From contig NZ_CP038436.1 of NCBI RefSeq assembly GCF_004683965.1, positions 2,356,001-2,420,000 of the forward strand: 64,000 nucleotides of DNA, given 5' to 3'. Source of the DNA: Nocardioides seonyuensis (GTDB lineage: Bacteria > Actinomycetota > Actinomycetes > Propionibacteriales > Nocardioidaceae). The notes under the pieces were generated by a model. That model was not told the origin of the DNA and made no database searches. It was given only the letters and a program-made list of their open reading frames with translations. The position numbers and the translations under genes were made by a program. The number at the start of each line of letters is the position of its first letter. Position 1 is the first letter of the stretch. Of the stretch, positions 34,945-43,498 are shown in pieces.

Positions 34945-35922
34945 ATGGAACGACTCCGGCCGACGCTGGCCCAACAGCATGGAGTCGTCTCGCGCGCCCA
35001 GGCACTGGCGCTGGGGCTGGAAGCCCACGACGTGCGACGCCTGGTGCGGCGCCGCGAGCTCACCCCGCTCTTCGCCGGGGTCTACCTCGACCACACGGGT
35101 GTTGCCACGTGGCTCCAGCGAGCCTGGGGAGCCGTGCTCTTCTGCGGTCCGCGTGCCCGTGCCTCGGGTGATGAACTGCTCGGAGCAGCCCTCGGCGGCG
35201 CCTCCGCGATGCGGGCCGCTGACGGGCCGGGCCGGGGCCGCGACTCTGGCTCGATCCACGTCGTCGTCCCGCGGGAACGCCGGGTGACCCCACCCGCGGG
35301 CGTCGAGGTGGTGCGCACCTTCGGCCTCGCTGATCGTGTCCAGTGGAACCTCGGACCGCCCCGTCTCCGCTACGACGACGCGGCGCTCGACGCCGCCTTG
35401 TCGGCACGCGACGACTTCGCGGCCATCGGCACCGTCGCTCGCGCGGTGCAGAGCCGGCACACGACGGCGCTGCGGATGAAGGAGCTGCTGGACCAGCGAG
35501 CACGCGCGCCTCGACGAGACTTCTTGAGCTCCGTGCTCGAGGACGTGGGTCTGGGCACCTGCTCAGTCCTCGAGCACGGCTACCTCCACCTGATCGAGCG
35601 CCCTCATGGCCTACCAGCCGGGCAGCGGCAGCACAGGGTCGAGACGGAGAGCGGTGTCGTCTACCGAGATGTGGCCTACGGGATGCGGCTCGTGGAGCTG
35701 GACGGTCGGCTCTGGCACGACACGGCCGAGCAGCGGGACAAGGACTTCGAGCGGGACCTGGACGCAGCGGTCGAGGGGCGCGGGACAGTCCGGCTCACCT
35801 ACGGGCAGGTCTTCGACCGGCCGTGCTCCACCGCGGCGAAGATCGCGCGGCTCCTGGAGAGTGCGGGGTGGCCCGCAGGGCACGCGTGCGGACCTGGGTG
35901 TGCGCTCGCCGGGACCGATTGA
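34945..35922 (+). CDS. AbiEi-type HTH plus DUF559 nuclease-like protein
   Basis: 325 residues. The first ~50 (LAQQHGVVSRAQALALGLEAHDVRRLVRR...LFAGVYL) form the AbiEi-type antitoxin winged-helix. The C-terminal ~110 form a DUF559/Vsr-like restriction-endonuclease fold with VVYRDVAYGMRLVELDGRLWHDTAEQRDKDFERDL, where Asp, Glu-x-Asp and the following His/Arg-rich helix are the likely catalytic region. Function is not known. There is no AbiEii toxin next to it. It is bracketed by near-identical palindromes, which suggests a mobile or exchangeable unit. ATG at 34945; the codon usage is slightly less GC-biased. Confidence 0.8.
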   Translation: MERLRPTLAQQHGVVSRAQALALGLEAHDVRRLVRRRELTPLFAGVYLDHTGVATWLQRAWGAVLFCGPRARASGDELLGAALGGASAMRAADGPGRGRDSGSIHVVVPRERRVTPPAGVEVVRTFGLADRVQWNLGPPRLRYDDAALDAALSARDDFAAIGTVARAVQSRHTTALRMKELLDQRARAPRRDFLSSVLEDVGLGTCSVLEHGYLHLIERPHGLPAGQRQHRVETESGVVYRDVAYGMRLVELDGRLWHDTAEQRDKDFERDLDAAVEGRGTVRLTYGQVFDRPCSTAAKIARLLESAGWPAGHACGPGCALAGTD

Positions 35923-35928
35923 GGGAAC

Positions 35929-35975
35929 ATCGTGGAATCCCGAGGCCAGCCGGTGACCTCGAAGTTCCACGATCG
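35929..35975. repeat. 47-bp palindromic element, right copy
   Basis: It begins six bases after the DUF559 stop and runs to the end of the convergent acidic-protein gene. It has the same orientation as the left copy, with six differences. Here the outer stem is 9 bp and the inner 5 bp. It may act as a bidirectional terminator. Confidence 0.85.
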
Positions 35976-36266
35976 CTAGGCAGGCGGTTCGACCGAGCCG
36001 TCCTCGGCCTCCTGGCCCGCCTCGGGAGAGCGCTCTGTGCCGGCCTCCTGGTCGTCTGCCTCGCCCTCGGGAGCCTGCTTCTTGTCCTCGTCGGGGGCTG
36101 CGACCTGGGGAGGGAGCGCGTCGTCGACCGCCGGGTTGTCGTCGGGGTCGAGGTCGCGGCCCAGCACCTCGTCGTCGGGCAGGTCAGGGATGGCGTCGAC
36201 GCCGCCGGGGTGGAGCTCGGGCTCGGTGGTGAAGGGCTCGGGCATGGGTTCGAGCTTGTCGTTCAT
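35976..36266 (-). CDS. Small acidic hypothetical protein
   Basis: 96 residues, very acidic and rich in Pro, Glu and Asp, with no hydrophobic segment; likely disordered. No family is recognised. The ATG at 36266 has a strong GGAGG ribosome site and overlaps the end of the Nudix gene by 4 bp, which is the main evidence that it is a real gene. The stop lies directly against the right palindrome. Confidence 0.65.
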   Translation of the reverse strand: MNDKLEPMPEPFTTEPELHPGGVDAIPDLPDDEVLGRDLDPDDNPAVDDALPPQVAAPDEDKKQAPEGEADDQEAGTERSPEAGQEAEDGSVEPPA

Positions 36267-36757
36267 GGTGCGCCTCCTGTGTCCGTCTCCGGGGTGGGTA
36301 CCCCCGCGAACCCGAACGACACGTAGCGCTCGCCGCTCCCGAGCAGGCTCAGCGCGTGGGCCTCGTGGGGGACCATCGGCTCGGGCAGTGCGTCGAGCCT
36401 GCACCAGCGGATCTCGGCGCACTTCTCCGGCTCGGCGACGGCCGGCTCGCCGTCCCACGAGCGCGCGGTGAAGAAGAAGTCGACCCGCTCGTCGATCGGC
36501 GCCCCTCCCGCGGTGCGCTGCATGGTGAGCTCGAACTCGAGGTCGACGTGGGTGAGGCCGAGCTCCTCGAGCGCCTCCCGCCGGGCGGCGTCGAACGCGG
36601 TCTCCCCGCGCTCGACGTGGCCGGCCGCGGCGGCGGCCCAGTGACCGGGCATGTAGGGCACCGGGCCGCGCTGCTGGAGCAGCACCTCGGGACCGTCGGC
36701 CCCCTCGCGCAGCAGGTAGACGTAGGAGGCGGGGACGACCACGAAGGACTCAGTCAC
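36263..36757 (-). CDS. Nudix hydrolase
   Basis: A 164-residue Nudix protein with a complete box from Gly46 to Leu68 (GHVERGETAFDAARREALEE plus LGL). The Glu residues of REALEE bind metal. The substrate (a nucleoside diphosphate linked to another moiety) cannot be told. The GTG at 36757 is preceded by TAGGTT at six bases, which overlaps the stop codon of the small upstream gene. It is co-translated with the 96-residue acidic protein. Confidence 0.9.
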   Translation of the reverse strand: MTESFVVVPASYVYLLREGADGPEVLLQQRGPVPYMPGHWAAAAAGHVERGETAFDAARREALEELGLTHVDLEFELTMQRTAGGAPIDERVDFFFTARSWDGEPAVAEPEKCAEIRWCRLDALPEPMVPHEAHALSLLGSGERYVSFGFAGVPTPETDTGGAP

Positions 36758-36763
36758 CCGGCC

Positions 36764-36769
36764 AACCTA
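36764..36769 (-). promoter_or_regulatory. -10 box of the Nudix gene (leaderless)
   Basis: Minus-strand TAGGTT ends six bases before the GTG at 36757 and overlaps the TAG stop of the upstream small gene. Confidence 0.5.
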
Positions 36770-36970
36770 GGGCCGGGGAGGCGCCTCCCCGGTGGCCGGG
36801 TTGGTGGGGTCGTGAGGCGGCCCGGGCTGCGCCGGGTCCGTCATCGGGTCGGTCATCGGCTCGGTCGGGGGCGGGCCACCGGGGCTGGGGGTTCCCGGCC
36901 GGGGCGGCGGCTCCGGCGGCGCCGTGGTGTCGGTCGCTCCCAAAAAGGCATCGTGCTCGAGGAGACTCAT
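36767..36970 (-). CDS. Small proline-rich hypothetical protein
   Basis: 67 residues: a short start MSLLEHDAFLGATDTT, then a Pro/Gly/Thr-rich tail with a Met-Thr-Asp-Pro repeat. No family is recognised and it is probably disordered. The evidence for a gene is a perfect GGAGGA site seven bases before the ATG and the operon-like spacing to the Nudix gene. Confidence 0.55.
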   Translation of the reverse strand: MSLLEHDAFLGATDTTAPPEPPPRPGTPSPGGPPPTEPMTDPMTDPAQPGPPHDPTNPATGEAPPRP

Positions 36971-37033
36971 GTGTTCCTCCGATCCTGGGTGCCGCCCCGA
37001 GCGGACGGCCTCGTCCTTGGGACACTACCCAGC

Positions 37034-37954
37034 ATGTCCGACACCAGACCTCCGACGACGATCGCCGTCGTCGGGGCCACCGCCTCGGGCAAGACCGGGC
37101 TCAGCCTCGACCTCGCCGAGCGCCTGGACGGCGAGGTCGTCAACACAGACGCGATGCAGCTCTACCGGGGCATGGACATCGGCACCGCCAAGCTCCCTCC
37201 CCGGGAGCGCCGCGGCATCCCGCACCACCTGCTCGACGTCCTCGACGTGACCGAGGCGGCCTCGGTCGCGCAGTTCCAGGGCTGGGCGCGCGAGGCGATC
37301 ACGGACATCCGGGGCCGCGGTCGCACGCCGGTGCTCGTCGGCGGCTCGGCCCTCTACACCCGCGCGGTGCTCGACCGGTTCGAGTTCCCCGGCACCGACG
37401 ACTCGCTGCGCCGCGAGCTGGAGGTCGAGCTCGAGCGCGTCGGTCCGTCCGCGCTGCACGACCGGCTGCGCGGCGTCGACCCGGCAGCCGCCGAGCAGAT
37501 CCAGCGTGACAACGGCCGACGTGTCGTACGCGCCCTCGAGGTCATCGCCCTCACCGGGCGGCCCTTCAGCGCCAGCCTGCCGAAGCTCGAGTACGCCGAC
37601 CCGCGCACCGTCCAGGTCGGGCTCGACATCGACCGACCCACCCTCGACGAGCGGATCTCGCGCAGGGTGGACGCGATGTTCGAGGCAGGTCTGGTCGACG
37701 AGGTCGAGCGGCTCCTGGCCGCCGGCCTGGAGGAGGGCCGCACCGCCGTCCGGGCGATCGGCTACCGCGAGGTGGTCGGCTTCCTGCGCGGCGACCGCTC
37801 GCTCGCGGAGGCGGTCGACCAGACGAAGGCCGCCACCCGGCGGTTCGCCCGTCGCCAGGACTCGTGGTTCCGCAAGGACCCGCGCGTGACGTGGTTGTCG
37901 TACGACGACCCGGGCCTGGTGGAGAAGGCCCTCGCGGTTGTCAGTGGTCGGTGA
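37034..37954 (+). CDS. miaA: tRNA dimethylallyltransferase MiaA
   Basis: A 306-residue enzyme adding a dimethylallyl group to A37 of tRNAs reading UNN codons, the substrate for MiaB. The P-loop GATASGKTG is at residues 14-22, NTDAMQLYRGMDIGTAK follows, VGGSALYTRAVLD is the prenyl-binding part, and AIGYREVVGFLRG and RFARRQDSWFRKD are the tRNA-contact motifs. ATG 37034. miaB lies 2.2 kb upstream, separated by the DUF559 gene and minus-strand genes. dapF follows after two unrelated genes. Confidence 0.94.
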   Translation: MSDTRPPTTIAVVGATASGKTGLSLDLAERLDGEVVNTDAMQLYRGMDIGTAKLPPRERRGIPHHLLDVLDVTEAASVAQFQGWAREAITDIRGRGRTPVLVGGSALYTRAVLDRFEFPGTDDSLRRELEVELERVGPSALHDRLRGVDPAAAEQIQRDNGRRVVRALEVIALTGRPFSASLPKLEYADPRTVQVGLDIDRPTLDERISRRVDAMFEAGLVDEVERLLAAGLEEGRTAVRAIGYREVVGFLRGDRSLAEAVDQTKAATRRFARRQDSWFRKDPRVTWLSYDDPGLVEKALAVVSGR

Positions 37955-37966
37955 CATCGTCGGGCC

Positions 37967-38497
37967 ATGGCGACCATCTACTACTCCGGCTGCACCCTCG
38001 ACGGCTTCATCGCGACACCCGACCACTCCCTCGACTGGCTGCTGAGCCGCGACATCGACATGGACGGGCCGATGGCCTATCCCGGGTTCCGCCAACAGGT
38101 CGGCGCCTGCGTCATGGGCGCGACGACGTGGCAGTGGATCCTCGACCACGACGAGGAGCCGTGGGGCGAGCTGCCGACGTGGGTGCTGACCCACCGGGAC
38201 TTCCCCGAGGCACCCGCCAGCGTGCGGTTCGCACAGGCCGACGACGAGGCGGCGCTGCGGGCCGTGCACGACGAGATGGCCCAGGCGGCCGACGGCAAGG
38301 ACCTGTGGGTCGTCGGGGGAGGGGAGCTCGTGGGCCGCTTCCACGACGCAGGCCTCCTCGACGAGGTGTGGCTGCAGCTCGCACCGGTGACCATCGGTGC
38401 GGGCGCGCCGGTGCTCCCACGGCACGTCGAGCTGCGGCTCGAGGACGTCGCCCGCAACCGTGACTTCCTGTGCGGTCGCTGGAGCGTCGTGCGCTGA
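37967..38497 (+). CDS. Dihydrofolate reductase family protein (RibD C-terminal-like)
   Basis: A 176-residue RibD-C/DHFR-fold protein: YYSGCTLDGFIA at the start, CVMGATTWQWILDH in the cofactor-adjacent loop, LWVVGGGELVGRFHDAGLLDEVWLQLAPV near the C terminus. These reductases use NADPH; the substrate may not be dihydrofolate. It stands 12 bp after miaA, so could be co-transcribed with it. Confidence 0.85.
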   Translation: MATIYYSGCTLDGFIATPDHSLDWLLSRDIDMDGPMAYPGFRQQVGACVMGATTWQWILDHDEEPWGELPTWVLTHRDFPEAPASVRFAQADDEAALRAVHDEMAQAADGKDLWVVGGGELVGRFHDAGLLDEVWLQLAPVTIGAGAPVLPRHVELRLEDVARNRDFLCGRWSVVR

Positions 38498-38559
38498 GGG
38501 GCTGGACAGAAGAGCCGACCGGGCGCAGGGTGAGGGGACCCACTTCTCGGAGGTCCCAG

Positions 38560-40389
38560 ATGCACATGCGCCCATCCCTGACGGCTGCCGCGACGTCGGC
38601 AGGCGTCCTCGCCGCCCTTCTCGTCGCCGCGCCCACAGCCACGTCGAGCAACGGGCCCGAGGCCCGGCCGACGGTCAAGGACCCCACGGCCGTCGGCAGG
38701 AAGGGCGCGGTCTCCACCGTCGACCCGGAGGCCAGCGCGGCCGCCATCAAGGTGCTCAGGCGCGGCGGCAACGCCGTCGACGCGGCCGTCGCCGCGGCGG
38801 CGACCCTGGGTGTCACCGAGCCGTTCAGCGCAGGCATCGGCGGGGGTGGCTACTTCGTCCACTACGACGCCAGGTCGGGCAAGGTGCGCACGATCGACGG
38901 TCGCGAGACCGCGCCGCGCAAGATGCCCAACGACGCGTTCATCGACCCGGCGACCGGCAAGCCCTACAACTTCACCCCCGAGCTGGTCACCAGCGGCGTC
39001 AGTGTCGGGGTTCCCGGCACCCTCGCCACCTGGGAGCGCGCGCTCGACAAGTGGGGGACGCTCTCCCTCGCCGAGGCGCTCAAGCCCGCGACCAAGGTCG
39101 CGAAGCGCGGGTTCGTCGTCGACGAGACCTTCCGCCAGCAGACCCTCGACAACGAGGAGCGCTTCCGCGCCTACCGCGCGTCCAAGAAGCTGTTCCTCCC
39201 CGGCGGTGACGCGCCGAAGGTCGGCTCGATCTTCCGCAACCGCGAGCTCGCTGCGACGTACGACGCCATCGCCGACCTGGGCACCAGGGCGTTCTACCGC
39301 GGCCCGCTGGCTCGCCTGATGTCCGACATCGTCCGCGACCCGCGCACCACCAGGAACACCGACCTGCCGGTCCCGCCGGGCTACCTCACGCCGCGCGACC
39401 TGCGCGACTACGCGGTCCGGGTCCAGCGCGCCACGAAGTCCGACTACCGCGGCCACGAGGTCTACGGCATGGCGCCGTCGTCCTCGGGCGGCACCACGGT
39501 GGGCGAGGCACTCAACATCCTCGAGCGCTACGACCTCTCGGCGATGACGGTCGACCAGGCGCTGCACCACTACCTCGAGGCGAGCGCGCTCGCGTTCGCC
39601 GACCGCGGCAAGTACCTCGGCGACCGCGCCTTCGTCGACGTCCCGGTCCGCGCACTGCTCGACGACAGGTTCGCCGCTGAGCGGGCCTGCTCGCTCAACC
39701 CGACGAAGGCGGCCACCAAGCCGGTCGCGGCGGGCGATGCGTCGTCGTACGACGGCGTGTGCGGCCCTGCTGCTGGCGGCGGTGAGGTCGACGAGGACAC
39801 CGAGAACATCTCGACCACCAACCTCACGGTCGCCGACCGGTGGGGCAACGTCGTGGAGTACACCCTCACGATCGAGCAGACCGGCGGGTCGGGGATGGTC
39901 GTGCCCGGGCACGGGTTCCTGCTCAACAACGAGCTGACCGACTTCTCGACGGTCTACGACCCGGCCGACCCCAACCGGATCCAGCCCGGCAAGAGGCCGC
40001 GCAGCTCGATGTCGCCGACGATCGTGCTCAAGGACGGCAAGCCCTTCGTCGCGCTCGGCTCGCCGGGCGGGTCGACGATCATCACCACGGTCCTGCAGAT
40101 GCTGGTCAACCGGATCGACCTCGGCATGACCATCCAGGAGGCCATCGCGGCACCGCGGGCGACCCAGCGCAACAGCGTCAACGTCACCGCGGAGCCGGAG
40201 TTCATCGCCGCCCACGGAGCTGCGTTGACGGCGCTGGGCCACACCCTCGTGCCTGCCGGCGACGCCTTCACCAGCGCTGCCGAGATCGGCGCCGCGACGG
40301 CGATCGAGCTCGGCCCGGGCAAGCGGCTGACCGCGGTCGCCGAGCCGTCGCGGCGCGGCGGGGGCTCGGCCAAGGTCGTCAAGCGGTAG
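38560..40389 (+). CDS. ggt: Gamma-glutamyltransferase (secreted)
   Basis: A 609-residue gamma-glutamyltranspeptidase precursor that self-cleaves into two subunits. A signal peptide at about 1-30 suggests export. RGGNAVDAAVAAAATLGVTEPFSAGIGGGG is the N-terminal signature. The autocatalytic Thr is in ISTTNLTVADRWGN; the usual TTH is TTN here. PRSSMSPTIVLKDGKP and GSPGGSTIITT are the C-terminal binding loops. It transfers or hydrolyses gamma-glutamyl groups from glutathione-like peptides. ATG 38560 has CGGAGG upstream. Confidence 0.92.
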   Translation: MHMRPSLTAAATSAGVLAALLVAAPTATSSNGPEARPTVKDPTAVGRKGAVSTVDPEASAAAIKVLRRGGNAVDAAVAAAATLGVTEPFSAGIGGGGYFVHYDARSGKVRTIDGRETAPRKMPNDAFIDPATGKPYNFTPELVTSGVSVGVPGTLATWERALDKWGTLSLAEALKPATKVAKRGFVVDETFRQQTLDNEERFRAYRASKKLFLPGGDAPKVGSIFRNRELAATYDAIADLGTRAFYRGPLARLMSDIVRDPRTTRNTDLPVPPGYLTPRDLRDYAVRVQRATKSDYRGHEVYGMAPSSSGGTTVGEALNILERYDLSAMTVDQALHHYLEASALAFADRGKYLGDRAFVDVPVRALLDDRFAAERACSLNPTKAATKPVAAGDASSYDGVCGPAAGGGEVDEDTENISTTNLTVADRWGNVVEYTLTIEQTGGSGMVVPGHGFLLNNELTDFSTVYDPADPNRIQPGKRPRSSMSPTIVLKDGKPFVALGSPGGSTIITTVLQMLVNRIDLGMTIQEAIAAPRATQRNSVNVTAEPEFIAAHGAALTALGHTLVPAGDAFTSAAEIGAATAIELGPGKRLTAVAEPSRRGGGSAKVVKR

Positions 40390-40398
40390 CGGCCGCGC

Positions 40399-40435
40399 TG
40401 GTCTCGAGGCTCGCTGCGCTCCCACCACGACCGAC
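40399..40435. repeat. Dispersed hairpin repeat, degenerate copy E
   Basis: GGTCTCGAGG, an inner GC hairpin and a GACC end give the layout of the dispersed repeat family, with more mismatches. It fills the gap between ggt and dapF. Confidence 0.4.
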
Positions 40436-40460
40436 GAAGGGTTGATGGGACACTGGGGGA

Positions 40461-41246
40461 GTGAGCTACCGCTTCCTCAAGGGCCACGGCACCGAGAACG
40501 ACTTCGTCGTGCTCCCCGACGCCGACGGCATGGTCCACGGCGACCTGTCGGCCGAGCGGGTGCGCGCACTGTGCGACCGGCGTGCGGGCATCGGCGGCGA
40601 CGGCGTGCTCCGGGCGGTGCGGCAGGACGACGGCTGGTTCATGGACTACCGCAACGCCGACGGCTCGGTCAGCGAGATGTGCGGCAACGGCGTCCGGGTC
40701 TTCGCCCGCTACCTCCACGAGCACGAGGGCGAGCCGTTCCCGATCGTGGTGCAGACTCGCGGCGGCACCAAGGTCGTGACACCCGCCGACTCGGGCTACA
40801 CCGTCGACATGGGCAGCCCTGCGGTGCTCGGTGAGACCGAGGTGGGTGTCGACGGCCGCTCCTGGCCGGCCCGGCACGTGTCGATGGGCAACCCCCACGC
40901 GGTCGCGTTCGTCGACGACCTGGCCGACGCCGGCTCGCTCCTGGCGGCCCCCGACCACGACCCGGCCGTCTACCCCGAGGGCGTCAACGTCGAGTTCGTC
41001 GTACGACGGGGCGAGCGGCACGTCGCCATGCGGGTCCACGAGCGCGGGTCCGGCGAGACGCGCTCCTGCGGCACCGGGGCGTGTGCGGTGATGGTCGCGA
41101 CGGCGCTGGCCGACGGGGCGCCGCGCGGGACGTCGTACGTCGTGGACGTGCCGGGCGGCTCGCTCGAGATCACCTGGACCCACGACGACCGCGTCCTGAT
41201 GACCGGGCCCGCCGAGCTGGTCGCCGAGGGCGAGACCGACCTCTGA
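40461..41246 (+). CDS. dapF: Diaminopimelate epimerase
   Basis: A 261-residue epimerase interconverting LL- and meso-diaminopimelate for lysine and peptidoglycan. The catalytic pair is Cys74 (SEMCGNGVR) and Cys203 (RSCGTGACAV), each with the conserved Gly-rich loop. KGHGTENDFVV opens the protein and SMGNPHAVAFV lies between the domains. GTG at 40461 was chosen for the conserved start MSYRFLKGHG. In Actinobacteria dapF typically lies between miaA and hflX, as here. Confidence 0.95.
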   Translation: MSYRFLKGHGTENDFVVLPDADGMVHGDLSAERVRALCDRRAGIGGDGVLRAVRQDDGWFMDYRNADGSVSEMCGNGVRVFARYLHEHEGEPFPIVVQTRGGTKVVTPADSGYTVDMGSPAVLGETEVGVDGRSWPARHVSMGNPHAVAFVDDLADAGSLLAAPDHDPAVYPEGVNVEFVVRRGERHVAMRVHERGSGETRSCGTGACAVMVATALADGAPRGTSYVVDVPGGSLEITWTHDDRVLMTGPAELVAEGETDL

Positions 41247-41261
41247 AGATGGTCCTCGGAT

Positions 41262-41283
41262 TGTTCATTCACGTGAATGAACA
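41262..41283. promoter_or_regulatory. Perfect 22-bp palindrome, probable TetR operator
   Basis: TGTTCATTCAC followed directly by its reverse complement GTGAATGAACA. It lies 38 bp upstream of the -10 box of the SDR gene. Size and symmetry fit a TetR-family dimer site. No regulator gene is adjacent. Confidence 0.6.
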
Positions 41284-41321
41284 GTGGTGGCCCACCTGTG
41301 TCGTGCCCGTCGGACCCGCCC

Positions 41322-41327
41322 TAGGAT
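41322..41327 (+). promoter_or_regulatory. -10 box of the SDR gene (leaderless)
   Basis: TAGGAT ends seven bases before the ATG at 41335. Confidence 0.5.
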
Positions 41328-41334
41328 CGCGGCC

Positions 41335-42111
41335 ATGGACATCACCGGATCCTCAGCCATCGTCACCGGCGGAGCGAGCGGCATCGGGGCCGCCGTCGCG
41401 CGCGCCCTCGCCGCCAAGGGCGCGACCGTCGTCATCGCCGACCTGAACGCCGAGAAGGGCGAGGCTCTGGCGGCCGAGATCAACGGCGTCTTCGCCAAGG
41501 TCGACGTGACCGACACCGAGCAGATCACGGCCGCGGTCGAGGCCGCTGCCGAGATCGCGCCGCTGCGTGCGTGCGTCAACTCCGCCGGCATCGGGTGGGC
41601 CCAGCGCACCATCGGCCGCGACGGCCAGGTGGCCTCGGCCCACGACCTCGACGCGTTCCGCAAGGTCGTCGAGATCAACCTGATCGGCACCTTCGACATG
41701 ACGCGCCAGGCCGCGACGGTGATGTCGCGCAACGAGCCCGACGCCGACGGCCAGCGCGGCGCCATCGTCAACCTCGCCTCGGTCGCGGCCTTCGACGGCC
41801 AGATCGGCCAGGCGTCCTACTCCGCATCCAAGGGCGGCGTCGTCGGCATGACCCTGCCGGTCGCACGCGACCTCGCGGCCTCCGGGATCCGCGTCAACAC
41901 CGTCGCGCCGGGCCTCATCGACACGCCCATCTACGACGCCTTCCCCGATCCGGAGCAGTTCAAGGCCAACCTCGGCCAGAACGTGCTGTTCCCCAAGCGG
42001 CTCGGCCACTCCGAGGAGCTCGCGAGCATGGTCGTGGAGTGCGTCACCAACTCCTACATGAACGGCGAGACCATCCGGGTCGACGGCGGCATCCGGATGC
42101 CACCCAAGTGA
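41335..42111 (+). CDS. SDR family oxidoreductase (3-hydroxyacyl-CoA dehydrogenase type II-like)
   Basis: A 258-residue short-chain dehydrogenase: TGGASGIGAAVA (NAD loop), VNSAGIGWA, the catalytic Ser in VNLASVAAFDGQIGQASYSASKGGVVG with Tyr-x-x-x-Lys, and VNTVAPGLIDTPIY. The overall pattern is that of HSD17B10/FabG-like 3-hydroxyacyl-CoA dehydrogenases acting in fatty-acid or branched-chain degradation. The start at 41335 sits seven bases after TAGGAT. The upstream palindrome suggests ligand-controlled repression. Monocistronic. Confidence 0.88.
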   Translation: MDITGSSAIVTGGASGIGAAVARALAAKGATVVIADLNAEKGEALAAEINGVFAKVDVTDTEQITAAVEAAAEIAPLRACVNSAGIGWAQRTIGRDGQVASAHDLDAFRKVVEINLIGTFDMTRQAATVMSRNEPDADGQRGAIVNLASVAAFDGQIGQASYSASKGGVVGMTLPVARDLAASGIRVNTVAPGLIDTPIYDAFPDPEQFKANLGQNVLFPKRLGHSEELASMVVECVTNSYMNGETIRVDGGIRMPPK

Positions 42112-42165
42112 GTCACGTTCCACCACAGGGTTTCGTCTCGCACGCACAGGGGTAGGCAGCAGGTC

Positions 42166-43416
42166 ATGCGGATGACACGGGGGATAACAGGCGGTCTCAC
42201 GACCGCCCTGGTGATGTTGGTCGGGATGCTCGGGGCCGTGGTGCTCCCGGCCGCGCCCGCCCAGGCCTTCGGCGAGTGGCCGGAGCAGTGCGTGATGAGC
42301 TTCCACACCAGTGCTCAGCCCCTCCATCGCTACGACTCCTACGTCCGGGTCGAGGACGTCAACGTCACGGTCGGCGGTGTGCGCTGGGGCGAGGTCGGTG
42401 TCTTCCTGGGCCAGGAGGGGGTCTACTCCGGCAGGAAGATCCAGCTGAGCGACCCCTACCGCATGTCTGACTACCGCTTCGAGTACGACTACGTGTCGAT
42501 CACCTTCGACGACCAGGCGTCCTTGTGGCACGGCGACCTCCCCCCGCGGAATCCCGGCAGTCCGCCGCCGTCGTCGGTGGTGATGCAGCCCGCCGAGGGG
42601 ATCGGCAACCTCCCCGCCGACGGTCGCTGGGTGGTCACCGAGCAGAACACCCCCACCGGGTTCGGGCAGGAGATCGGCGCCACCCTGCACGTCACCTACT
42701 CCGACTGCGACACCGACCGCGACAACGTCCCGGACAAGCAGATCGACAACTGCGACAGCGTCGCCAACCCCGACCAGCGCGACCACGACCGCGACGGCGC
42801 CGGCGACGCCTGCGACGGAGACGACGACGGCGACGGGGTCGCCGACACCGGTGACAACTGCCCGCTCGTGAGCAACGGCGGCCAGGCCAACTTCGACGGC
42901 GACGGCAGCGGTGACGCCTGTGACGGCGACGACGACAACGACGGCTACCCCGACACCGGGGACGCCTGTCCCCTGGGTTACGGCAACCCCTGCCCGCCCC
43001 CGCCGCCCGCTCCTCAGCCGGCTCCCACCAACCCGACCACGTCGCCGACTCCGGGCGGCACTCCGGGCGGGACCACTGGCGGGACCGGCACGACCACGCC
43101 GCCCACGAGCGCTCCTCCGCCCGTACGCCGCTCGGTCGTCGTCGAGGTCAAGCGACGCCGTGTCCTCGAGGGGACGGTCTCGTCGGCGGCGAGCGCCTGC
43201 ACCTCGAGGGCGCACGTCCGGATCCTGCGCAAGAAGAAGGGTCGCGACCGCGTCGTGGTGAAGACCCGTGCGGGACTGCGCGGCGACTTCAAGGTCAAGC
43301 TGGGCAAGCCGTTGCGTCCGGGTCGCTACTACGCCCGACTGCGTCCTGATGTGCTGCCGGGGCCGATCGCGTGCAGCTCCGACCGCTCCGACGTCGTGCG
43401 CGTACGACGCCGCTGA
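42166..43416 (+). CDS. Secreted protein with thrombospondin type 3 repeats
   Basis: 416 residues. A signal peptide (hydrophobic 10-30, APAQA cleavage) precedes a ~150-residue unassigned domain. Asp-rich thrombospondin type 3 repeats follow (DTDRDNVPD, DHDRDGAGDACDGDDDGDGVAD, DFDGDGSGDACDGDDDND), which bind Ca2+ and cross-link by Cys. A Pro/Thr linker leads to a basic ~90-residue C-terminal domain with two Cys. It is probably a surface or matrix protein; no enzyme signature is visible. The start has a weak Shine-Dalgarno (GGTAGGCAGCAGG). Confidence 0.8.
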   Translation: MRMTRGITGGLTTALVMLVGMLGAVVLPAAPAQAFGEWPEQCVMSFHTSAQPLHRYDSYVRVEDVNVTVGGVRWGEVGVFLGQEGVYSGRKIQLSDPYRMSDYRFEYDYVSITFDDQASLWHGDLPPRNPGSPPPSSVVMQPAEGIGNLPADGRWVVTEQNTPTGFGQEIGATLHVTYSDCDTDRDNVPDKQIDNCDSVANPDQRDHDRDGAGDACDGDDDGDGVADTGDNCPLVSNGGQANFDGDGSGDACDGDDDNDGYPDTGDACPLGYGNPCPPPPPAPQPAPTNPTTSPTPGGTPGGTTGGTGTTTPPTSAPPPVRRSVVVEVKRRRVLEGTVSSAASACTSRAHVRILRKKKGRDRVVVKTRAGLRGDFKVKLGKPLRPGRYYARLRPDVLPGPIACSSDRSDVVRVRRR

Positions 43417-43498
43417 GCCCCGCCGTACTCCCCTCCGGATCCGCCGCGGCGGCAATGCGGTCGCGATCGGCGCGGCGCCGACCTACCCTTGAGGGCAT

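Noticed and set aside
43439..43450. CCGCCGCGGCGG palindrome upstream of hflX considered as an operator
   Set aside because: Pure C/G palindromes of this size are frequent by chance at this base composition.
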